DNA of 64,000 nt from contig NZ_CP073720.1 in the NCBI RefSeq assembly GCF_025137375.1, positions 1,202,501 to 1,266,500 of the forward strand, written 5' to 3'. The stretch is from Dactylosporangium fulvum. Lineage in GTDB: Bacteria; Actinomycetota; Actinomycetes; Mycobacteriales; Micromonosporaceae. A program made the position numbers and the translations under genes. The notes under the pieces are model-generated. The model was not told the DNA's origin. It worked only from the letters and a program-made list of their open reading frames with translations, and did no database searches. Of this stretch, positions 58,232-64,000 are shown in pieces (the first letter of the stretch is position 1; each line of letters opens with the position of its first letter).

Positions 58232-59289
58232 ATCCGGGCGGCGACGAGCCGGGGAAGGTCGCGGGTCACCTCGACCAGGAACCACGCGGGCAGGACCGGC
58301 ACGCCGTCGTCGTCGGTCGCGATGACGAGCTGCGCACACTCCAGCGAGATCTCCGCCAGCTCGACGAGCAGTGACTTCGCGCGCACGGCGAACCGGCGCA
58401 CCGTGGGCGACGCCTGCTCGCGGCTTGCCGGCAGGTCCCGGATCAGCCGGGCGCGGAACGCCTCGGCGAAGAAGTACAGCAGGTCACGGTCGGTCGCGGC
58501 GCGCGGCCACGACGCGTCGCCGCGCACGATCGCCTCCAGGCCGTAGCGGTGCCGGAGCGTCTTGACGTAGGCGCTGAAGGCCGATGCGTGCGAGGGGGAG
58601 AGGGTGCCGGAGGCAAGCACAGCCAGTACCTCCGCCGCCAGATCGTCGCCGAACGAGTGCAGCGCGTCGCTCAGCATGTGCCACGACCGGGGCGTCGAGA
58701 ACGGCTCCTCGGTCTTCGGCGGCTTGGCCCACAGGTGGTCGGGGCGCTGCGTGAGGTAGTCGACGATCCAGGGGTGCACGCCGGCGCCGGCCGCCCACCG
58801 CAGCCAGTCGTCGGCGTTGGCCCGCAGGTGGACGTGGATGAGGCGGTTGAGCAGAGCGGACGCCATCGGCCGTGCGAGGGCGTTGTCGCTGGCGCGGTTG
58901 CCCGCACCGATCACGATCGAGCCGGCCGGCAGCTCGTACGCGCCGATCCGCCGATCGAGGATCAGCGAGTAGAACGCCTTCTGCACCTCCGGCGAGGCGG
59001 CGTTGAGCTCGTCGAGGAACAGACAGTACGGCTCGTCGCGGGCGATCGACTCCGGCGGTGCGAACCGGCTGCGCCCGTTACGCAGCTCGGGCACGCCGAT
59101 GAGATCCTCGGGGGCGAGCTGCGTGCCGATCAGCGTGACGCACTCCAGCCCGAGCGCGGCGGCGAACTGCCGCACGAGCGAGCTCTTGCCGATGCCGGGC
59201 TGGCCCCAGACGAACACGGGTCGGACGACCGCCAGGTGCAGGAGCACGTCGGGCAGGGCCGCCGGGGTCACCGTGATCGTCGATTCCAT
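58228..59289 (-). CDS. MoxR-family AAA+ ATPase
   Basis: A 353-residue AAA+ ATPase. Walker A is GQPGIGKSS (about residue 31), Walker B LFLDELNAAS (about residue 93), sensor 1 IVIGAGNRASDN and the arginine-finger region ALLNRLIHVHLRA. MoxR proteins form hexamers that help activate partner proteins, typically the VWA-domain protein encoded next door. ATG 59289 is the natural start. The partner DUF2201/VWA gene overlaps by four bases. It is divergent from the biotin-carrier gene. Confidence 0.9.
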   Translation of the reverse strand: MESTITVTPAALPDVLLHLAVVRPVFVWGQPGIGKSSLVRQFAAALGLECVTLIGTQLAPEDLIGVPELRNGRSRFAPPESIARDEPYCLFLDELNAASPEVQKAFYSLILDRRIGAYELPAGSIVIGAGNRASDNALARPMASALLNRLIHVHLRANADDWLRWAAGAGVHPWIVDYLTQRPDHLWAKPPKTEEPFSTPRSWHMLSDALHSFGDDLAAEVLAVLASGTLSPSHASAFSAYVKTLRHRYGLEAIVRGDASWPRAATDRDLLYFFAEAFRARLIRDLPASREQASPTVRRFAVRAKSLLVELAEISLECAQLVIATDDDGVPVLPAWFLVEVTRDLPRLVAARI

Positions 59290-59342
59290 CGCGGCAATGA
59301 TGCGTTCGTCCGGTGGTACCGCGCGACCGGGTTTCCCACCGA

Positions 59343-59348
59343 TATGCT
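59343..59348 (+). promoter_or_regulatory. -10 element before biotin-carrier gene
   Basis: TATGCT 36 bases before ATG 59384, leaving room for a leader with GGAG. No clear -35 was identified. Confidence 0.35.
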
Positions 59349-59383
59349 GCGGAACGCAAGGAGCAGCCACGAAGGAGACCGGG

Positions 59384-59599
59384 ATGGCCGACGAGATTCG
59401 CGCCGAGATGGTGGCAAACGTCTGGAAGATCACCACTGAGGTCGGTGCCGAGGTCAGCGAGGGTGACACCCTGGTGATTCTCGAATCGATGAAGATGGAG
59501 ATTCCCGTCATCGCCGAGTCCGACGGCACGATCAGCCAGATCGCCGTCAACGAGGGCGACGTGGTCCAGGAGGGCGACCTGATCGCCGTGATCGGGTGA
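59384..59599 (+). CDS. Stand-alone biotinyl/lipoyl carrier protein (TB7.3 type)
   Basis: A 71-residue single biotinyl domain. The biotin lysine is in ESMKMEIPV (about residue 35-36), and the hammerhead fold is complete with paired strands (GDTLVILE, EGDLIAVIG). It is the size of mycobacterial TB7.3 (Rv3221c), which also lies beside the sigH-rshA locus. Whether it serves an acyl-CoA carboxylase lacking its own carrier or has another role is unknown. GGAG eight bases before ATG 59384 supports the start. The GNAT gene overlaps its stop by four bases. Confidence 0.92.
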   Translation: MADEIRAEMVANVWKITTEVGAEVSEGDTLVILESMKMEIPVIAESDGTISQIAVNEGDVVQEGDLIAVIG

Positions 59600-60108
59600 C
59601 GTCACACGATGTCGTCGTCCGGCTGATCGAGCCGGACGACTTCGCCGCGGTCTCGCGGCTGACGGTCGCCGCCTATCGCGCGGACGGCCAGCTCGACGAG
59701 GACCACGGCTACGGTGCCGTGCTCGCCGACGTGGTGTCGCGTGCCGAGGCCGCCGAGGTCCTGGTCGCGGTGGACGGGGCGGCCGTTCTCGGCGCGGTGA
59801 CGTTTGTGCTGCCCGGCACGAAGTATGCGGAGGTGTCCGGCGACGACGAGGCGGAGTTTCGCATGCTCGCCGTCGATCCCGCGGCCCAGCGGCGCGGGGT
59901 GGCCCGGCGGCTCGTGCGGGCGTGTGTCGACCGTGCGCAGGCCCTGGGGTGCACGTCGCTGACCATCTGCGTGCGCGAGGGCAACGCGGCCGCGTTCGCG
60001 CTCTACGACCAGTTCGGCTTCGCGCGTGACCCGAGTCTGGACTGGTCACCCGCGCCCGGCGTCGACCTCCTCGGAATGCGTCTCCCGCTCCAGGTGCTCG
60101 CGCAGTAG
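59596..60108 (+). CDS. GNAT-family N-acetyltransferase
   Basis: A 170-residue GNAT acyltransferase. The acetyl-CoA pyrophosphate loop is RRGVARRLVRA, preceded by FRMLAVDPAAQ (strand 4) and followed by CTSLTICVREGNAAAFALYD (strand 5 and helix 4). The substrate is unknown; proteins of this size acetylate small amines, antibiotics or protein N-termini. GTG 59596 overlaps the biotin-carrier stop (GTGA), so the two are coupled. Its 3' end overlaps the convergent tetR-type gene by 63 bases. Confidence 0.88.
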   Translation: MTSHDVVVRLIEPDDFAAVSRLTVAAYRADGQLDEDHGYGAVLADVVSRAEAAEVLVAVDGAAVLGAVTFVLPGTKYAEVSGDDEAEFRMLAVDPAAQRRGVARRLVRACVDRAQALGCTSLTICVREGNAAAFALYDQFGFARDPSLDWSPAPGVDLLGMRLPLQVLAQ

Positions 60109-60771
60109 CGCCGCGATCAGGCCGGGCTCGATCAGCTCGGCGGCGACCTGTGCGGCGCCGCTCATCAGGTCGAGCGCGACCTCCAGGGCGGCCTCCCGCC
60201 GCTGCTCCGGCGTGGCGCCGCGCTCGCGCAGGATGAACCAGCTGGCGTGGATCGAGAAGATCGCCATCGCCCGGCGCAGCTGCTGTGCGACCGGCTCGGC
60301 CGGGTCGATGAGCAGGTCGAAGACCCGTTCCATCTGAGCGCGCATCTGCTTGCCGGCGGGCATCGTGTTGATCAGTGTCTGGTTGCGCTCGAAGAACCTG
60401 ATGACCCTCTCGTTGGGCATCAGGTCGTGCACCGTCGCATACCGCCGCACGAACTCCAGGCGCATCCGCTCGTCCCGCGGCTGCGTCTGCGCCCACTCCA
60501 GTAGCTGCTCGATCGCCGCCATGCGCTGGTCGATCAGGCTGCGGACGATGTCTTCCTTCGTCGGGAAGTGGTAATAGAGGGCCGCCTTGGTCACGCCGAG
60601 CTTCTCGGCGATCTCCCGCAGCGACGTCTTGTCGTAGCCCTCCTCGATGAACAGGTCCAGTGCCACGTCCTGGATGTGGGCCCGCACGTCGGTCCCTTCG
60701 CCGAGGTCTCCGACGCGGATCCGATTGCGGCCCCGCACCACACGTGCGGCAGCGGCCTGGTGTTCGTCCAT
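60046..60771 (-). CDS. TetR/AcrR-family repressor
   Basis: A 241-residue TetR-type regulator. The N-terminal HTH spans about residues 40-75 (KTSLREIAEKLGVTKAALYY, then HFPTKEDI), preceded by an unusually long N-terminal tail of about 28 residues. The C-terminal ligand domain is helical. It is divergent from an EmrB/QacA-type efflux gene with a palindrome between them, so it probably represses that pump and itself. ATG 60771 follows TAGGAT by eight bases. Long 3' overlap with the GNAT gene is notable. Confidence 0.9.
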   Translation of the reverse strand: MDEHQAAAARVVRGRNRIRVGDLGEGTDVRAHIQDVALDLFIEEGYDKTSLREIAEKLGVTKAALYYHFPTKEDIVRSLIDQRMAAIEQLLEWAQTQPRDERMRLEFVRRYATVHDLMPNERVIRFFERNQTLINTMPAGKQMRAQMERVFDLLIDPAEPVAQQLRRAMAIFSIHASWFILRERGATPEQRREAALEVALDLMSGAAQVAAELIEPGLIAALLREHLERETHSEEVDAGRG

Positions 60772-60793
60772 CGCCCCACATCCTACTTGACGA

Positions 60794-60840
60794 CCGGCTA
60801 GGAACCAGCTTACCGTCCGGCTAGTAAGTTAACTAGCCGG
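60794..60840. promoter_or_regulatory. TetR operator between regulator and efflux gene
   Basis: A perfect inverted repeat CCGGCTAGT (60817-60825) / ACTAGCCGG (60832-60840) with a six-base spacer, plus an extra half-site CCGGCTAG at 60794-60801. It is placed before the efflux gene at 60864 and near the tetR promoter. Confidence 0.75.
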
Positions 60841-60863
60841 CCGACAAGTAAGCAGAGGCGAGA

Positions 60864-62399
60864 ATGTCGGAGAAAACCGTCCGGGCGGTCCTGCCCGGCC
60901 TGCTCATGGCAATGCTGCTGGCGATGCTCGACAACGTCATCGTCGGCACCGCGATGCCGCGCATCGTCGGTGACCTGGGCGGCGTCGACCACCTCTCCTG
61001 GGTGGTGACCGCCTACGTCCTCGGTATGACCGTTTCGACCCCGATCTGGGGCAAGCTCGGCGACCTCTACGGCCGCAAGGCGGTCTTCCTGATCTCGATC
61101 GGGCTGTTCCTCGCCGGCTCGGCGCTGTGCGGGGCCGCGCAGAACATGCCGGAGCTGATCGGGTTCCGCGCCTTCCAGGGGCTCGGCGCCGGAGGCCTGA
61201 TGGTCGGCGCGATGGCCGTCCTCGGCGACCTGGTGCCGCCGCGGGAGCGGGGCAAGTACCAGGGCCAGTTCGCCGCCGTCATGGCGGTCGCGATGGTCGG
61301 CGGCCCGCTCGTCGGCGGCTTCATCACCGACCACGCGAACTGGCGCTGGGCCTTCTTCGTCAACCTGCCGCTCGGCGGCGCCGCGCTGGTGCTGCTCGCG
61401 CTGCGGCTGCACCTCCCGAAGCGGCGGACCGAGCACCGCATCGACTGGGTCGGCGCGTCACTGCTGTCCGTCGGGGTGACCGCGCTGGTCCTCGTGACGA
61501 CCTGGGGCGGCAACCAGTACGCGTGGGGCTCCGTGCAGGTCCTCGGCCTCGTGGCACTGGCCGTCGTCACGCTCACGGCGTTTCTGGTCGTCGAGCGGCG
61601 CCACCCGGAGCCGATCGTGCCGCTGGGCATCTTCCGCAACCGCAACTTCGCGCTGATCTCGGTCGTCGGCTTCCTGGTCGGCTTCTCGCTCTTCGGTGCG
61701 ATCACCTTCCTGCCGCTCTACCAGCAGATCGTCCAGGGTGCCTCGGCGACCAACTCCGGCCTGCTCCTGCTGCCGATGATGGGCGGGTTGCTGGTGACCT
61801 CGCTGACGGTCGGCCGCATGATCACCAAGACCGGGCGGTACCGCGTGTTCCCGATCATCGGCGGTGCGGTGATGGTCCTGGCGATGGTGCTGCTGGCGCA
61901 GCTGGACGCCGACACCTCGAAGGTCGAGTCCGGCATCTACATGGCGGTGCTCGGCCTGGGCATGGGCTTCCTCATGCAGACCTCGATGCTCATCGCGCAG
62001 AACAGCGTCGAGCTCAAGGACCTCGGGGTGGCCAGCAGCACGGCGACCTTCGCCCGCTCGATCGGCGGCGCGTTCGGCGTCGCCGTCTTCGGTGCGATCT
62101 TCAACCACCGGCTGCACGACCTGCTGGGGGAGCGGCTCGGCACGCGGGCCGCGGACGAGCTCGCGAGCGGCGGTGGCGGCGCCACCATCGGGCCGGAGAC
62201 GCTGGGGCAACTGCCGGCGCAGGTCCGCACGGCGGTGGTCGACTCGATCGCCGGAGCGACGTCCAGCGTGTTCCTGTGGTCGATCGCGGCGACGGTACTG
62301 GTCCCGGTGCTGGCCCTGTTCATCCGCGAGGTGGCCCTGCGCGGGAGCGGGAGCGACGAGAAGCCCGCTGAGAGCACCCTGGTTGCGCGGGAAGGCTAG
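60864..62399 (+). CDS. EmrB/QacA-type (DHA2) MFS multidrug exporter
   Basis: A 511-residue exporter with about fourteen membrane helices. The first helix bears LAMLDNVIVGTAMPRIVGDL (the DHA2 motif D1), the 2-3 loop WGKLGDLYGRKAVFL, motif C-like VAMVGGPLVGGFI, and NWRWAFFVNLPLG. It should extrude lipophilic drugs with the proton gradient. ATG 60864 has AGAGGCGAGA upstream. Control by the divergent TetR protein is very likely from the operator between them. Confidence 0.92.
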   Translation: MSEKTVRAVLPGLLMAMLLAMLDNVIVGTAMPRIVGDLGGVDHLSWVVTAYVLGMTVSTPIWGKLGDLYGRKAVFLISIGLFLAGSALCGAAQNMPELIGFRAFQGLGAGGLMVGAMAVLGDLVPPRERGKYQGQFAAVMAVAMVGGPLVGGFITDHANWRWAFFVNLPLGGAALVLLALRLHLPKRRTEHRIDWVGASLLSVGVTALVLVTTWGGNQYAWGSVQVLGLVALAVVTLTAFLVVERRHPEPIVPLGIFRNRNFALISVVGFLVGFSLFGAITFLPLYQQIVQGASATNSGLLLLPMMGGLLVTSLTVGRMITKTGRYRVFPIIGGAVMVLAMVLLAQLDADTSKVESGIYMAVLGLGMGFLMQTSMLIAQNSVELKDLGVASSTATFARSIGGAFGVAVFGAIFNHRLHDLLGERLGTRAADELASGGGGATIGPETLGQLPAQVRTAVVDSIAGATSSVFLWSIAATVLVPVLALFIREVALRGSGSDEKPAESTLVAREG

Positions 62400-62454
62400 T
62401 TTCGCGCAAGGTCTGCGCGAAATTGTGCCGGAAACTGGCGTGTGGTGCGCGAAA
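62400..62454 (+). promoter_or_regulatory. Repeated operator before SIS-domain gene
   Basis: TTTCGCGCA (62400-62408), five bases, TGCGCGAAA (62414-62422): a perfect inverted repeat. A further copy of TGCGCGAAA lies at 62446-62454. The array is placed 50-105 bases before the GTG at 62506. The regulator (possibly DeoR- or GntR-like) is not identified. Confidence 0.6.
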
Positions 62455-62505
62455 CTGCAACACTATGAGCAGGATCGCGCACCACGCCTACTGAAGGAGC
62501 ACGCC

Positions 62506-63558
62506 GTGACCGAGCAGCCCGGTGCCGGGATGAAGGCCGACATCGCCGAGCAACCGGAGGTGTTCGCCCGCCTGCTCGACGAGCAGGCCGACCAGATCGC
62601 CGCGGCCGCCGCGCGGATCGCCGAGTGGCGGCCGCGCAGCGTCGTCTTCACCGCCCGCGGCACCTCCGACCACGCCGCCCTCTACGCGGCCTACCTCACC
62701 GAGATCCGCCTCGGCATCCCGGCCGGGCTCGCGTCCCCGTCCGCGATGACCGTCTACGGCGCCCGGCCCGACCTGCGCGACACGCTCGTCGTCGGGGTCA
62801 GCCAGAGCGGCGGCTCGCCCGACCTGCACGAGGTGCTGCGGGTCGCCAAGGAGCAGGGCGCGCACACGCTCGCCGTCACCAACAACCCGTCGTCGGCCCT
62901 GGCCGAGGTCGCCGAGCTGCACGTCGACGTGGCCGCCGGCCACGAGATCGCCGTCGCCGCCACGAAGACCTACACCGCCGAGCTGCTCGCCCTGCTGATG
63001 CTGGTCGAGAGCGTGAAGGGCGGCGGCACACTGCCCGCTGACGAGCTCGCCGAGCTGCGCAGGCTGCCCGGCCACGCGGAGCGGGTCCTGGCCGACGACG
63101 CGGCGGTCGACCTCGCCGCGCGCTACCGCTTCGCCGACCGCCTGGTCACCACCGGCCGCGGTTACGCCTACCCGACGGCGCGCGAAACCGCGCTCAAGCT
63201 CATGGAGACCTCGTACGTGGCCGGTCTCGCCTTCTCCGGCGCCGACCTCCTGCACGGCCCCCTCGCCATGGCCCAGCCCGACGTGCCGGTGCTCGCCGTC
63301 GTCGGCTCCGGCCCGGCCGGCACCTCCATGCGGGACGTCGTCGCCCGCCTCGGCGAGCGCCGCGCCGACGTGGTGGTCGTCGGCCCGTCCGACGTCGACG
63401 GCGCCGAAGCCCGGATCGCCACCCCGGACGTCGACGAGCGGTACGCGCCGCTGCTCGACATCCTCCCGCTGCAGCGGCTGGCGCTGGCCCTCGCGCTGCA
63501 CCGGGGCGAGAACCCGGACGCGCCGCGGGGCCTCAAGAAGGTGACGGCGACGCTGTAG
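62506..63558 (+). CDS. Double SIS-domain sugar-phosphate isomerase/deaminase-like protein
   Basis: A 350-residue protein with two SIS domains, like the isomerase half of GlmS without the glutaminase domain. The first has TARGTSDHAALYAAYLTEIR and VSQSGGSPDLHEVL; ATKTYTAELLALL and the second-domain ETALKLMETSYV with DLLHGPLAM follow. Such proteins act as glucosamine-6-phosphate deaminases or fructosamine-type isomerases in amino-sugar use. GTG 62506 with GAAGGAGC five bases upstream is the start. A repeated operator lies before it. Confidence 0.87.
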   Translation: MTEQPGAGMKADIAEQPEVFARLLDEQADQIAAAAARIAEWRPRSVVFTARGTSDHAALYAAYLTEIRLGIPAGLASPSAMTVYGARPDLRDTLVVGVSQSGGSPDLHEVLRVAKEQGAHTLAVTNNPSSALAEVAELHVDVAAGHEIAVAATKTYTAELLALLMLVESVKGGGTLPADELAELRRLPGHAERVLADDAAVDLAARYRFADRLVTTGRGYAYPTARETALKLMETSYVAGLAFSGADLLHGPLAMAQPDVPVLAVVGSGPAGTSMRDVVARLGERRADVVVVGPSDVDGAEARIATPDVDERYAPLLDILPLQRLALALALHRGENPDAPRGLKKVTATL

Positions 63559-63991
63559 GGCCCGCGGGCCCGTCGACCGGCACGACGGCCTCTTTGCCCT
63601 CGCGGAGCGGCTTGGTCTCGAACGACTGCGGCGGCCGGTCGGCCACCTGGATCCGATAGGTCGGCCGGCTGCCGGACAGGTTGCTCAGCTCGAAGCCGAA
63701 GTTGCAGTGGAAGCCGTCCGGCGTCGCGGCCAGCACGCCGCCGCCGAGCGACGTGACGGCGATGACCTTGCCGTCGGCGTCGGCCGCCCGGACCGGCGCG
63801 CCGGCCGCGATGTCCGACGCCGACGGCGGTGCCAGGCACGGCGTGCCGCCGGTGCCGGCCGCCGCGCCGGCCACGCTCACGTATCCGTGCAGCAGGAACC
63901 CGTCGGGTTTGCTCTTCTCGTCGTGGCGTCCGGCCCAGCCGCAACCGCCGAGCGAGAGCGTCAACACCAGGGCAAGTACAAGGCGCCGCAC
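63533..63991 (-). CDS. Putative lipoprotein
   Basis: A 152-residue protein with a signal peptide (RLVLALVLTLSLGGC) ending in a lipobox, so Cys17 should be lipidated. The mature part contains two more Cys (GGTPCLAPP and GFHCNFG) that could pair, and a Ser/Pro-rich C-terminus (GPTASPSPS). VAGAAAGTGGTPCLAPPSAS followed by DIAAGAPV resembles the conserved core of small actinobacterial lipoproteins of unknown function. The start is GTG 63991. It converges on the SIS gene with a 26-base overlap. Its promoter lies beyond the window edge. Confidence 0.8.
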   Translation of the reverse strand: MRRLVLALVLTLSLGGCGWAGRHDEKSKPDGFLLHGYVSVAGAAAGTGGTPCLAPPSASDIAAGAPVRAADADGKVIAVTSLGGGVLAATPDGFHCNFGFELSNLSGSRPTYRIQVADRPPQSFETKPLREGKEAVVPVDGPAGPTASPSPS

Positions 63992-64000
63992 GGGCCAACC

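Noticed and set aside
1..64000. CRISPR arrays, insertion sequences or rRNA genes
   Set aside because: No regularly spaced direct repeats, Cas or transposase genes, or rRNA-like sequence were recognised anywhere in the window.

Overview
The window is about 64 kb of very GC-rich actinobacterial chromosome. Gene content and order suggest a member of Micromonosporaceae: a mycothiol/mycoredoxin system, three WhiB/SigR-type regulators, mycosin, AdnAB, UvrD2 and many leaderless starts. The family-level call is an inference from recalled gene order, not from a search. Most of the window is conserved core chromosome. Accessory character is visible mainly around 32.0-33.3 kb (beside an initiator tRNA gene) and 40.7-48.5 kb.

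Layout. 0-4.1 kb: divergent lysine/diaminopimelate genes dapD (cut by the window edge) and dapE, a secreted DUF3152 protease-like protein, and two overlapping LOG-family genes. 4.2-22.7 kb: a genome-maintenance and redox block in the order adnA-adnB, two membrane proteins, a mycosin-like protease, an M16 peptidase pair, nudC, mrx1, uvrD2, whiB7 and an ABC1 kinase; most of these are neighbours in Mycobacterium too. 22.7-31.8 kb: a ThiF/TOMM-like gene, a gene-poor stretch bordered by DnaA-box-like clusters, a zinc ribbon protein, a YgjP-like metallopeptidase, a DUF2342 protein, a YlbL-type PDZ-Lon protease and a UPF0182 membrane protein. 31.9-32.05 kb: tRNA-fMet with a clear promoter and terminator.

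32.1-40.7 kb: a small hypothetical gene, a Uma2-family nuclease, an SDR/MarR divergent pair, a lipoprotein, Dps, a membrane-anchored Hsp70 and a thiolase-SDR operon behind a palindromic operator. 40.7-41.5 kb: a gene-free interval filled with inverted and tandem repeats. 41.5-47.4 kb: a tight co-directional cluster encoding a membrane GGDEF-EAL protein, an alpha-oxoamine-synthase-fold PLP enzyme, an MFS exporter and an NTF2-fold protein. This is the best candidate here for an undescribed system: c-di-GMP turnover linked to production and export of a small molecule.

47.5-64 kb: a DMT-like membrane protein, hisN, a DUF2087 protein, rsgA and aroA (rsgA apparently starting at CTG), an SRAP DNA-crosslink protein, a WhiB regulator, a hydrolase with a long lysine/alanine histone-H1-like tail, the sigR-rsrA redox-stress pair with a textbook SigR promoter, a MoxR/DUF2201-VWA pair, a mini biotin carrier with a GNAT enzyme, a TetR/MFS efflux pair, a SIS-domain sugar-phosphate protein behind a repeated operator, and a lipoprotein.

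Regulation. Many genes begin 6-8 bases after a TANNNT -10 element, so leaderless transcription looks common. The whiB7 leader has a candidate WhiB7-type promoter and mutually exclusive hairpins. sigR has both a SigR-type promoter and an internal -10 that would give a shorter isoform.
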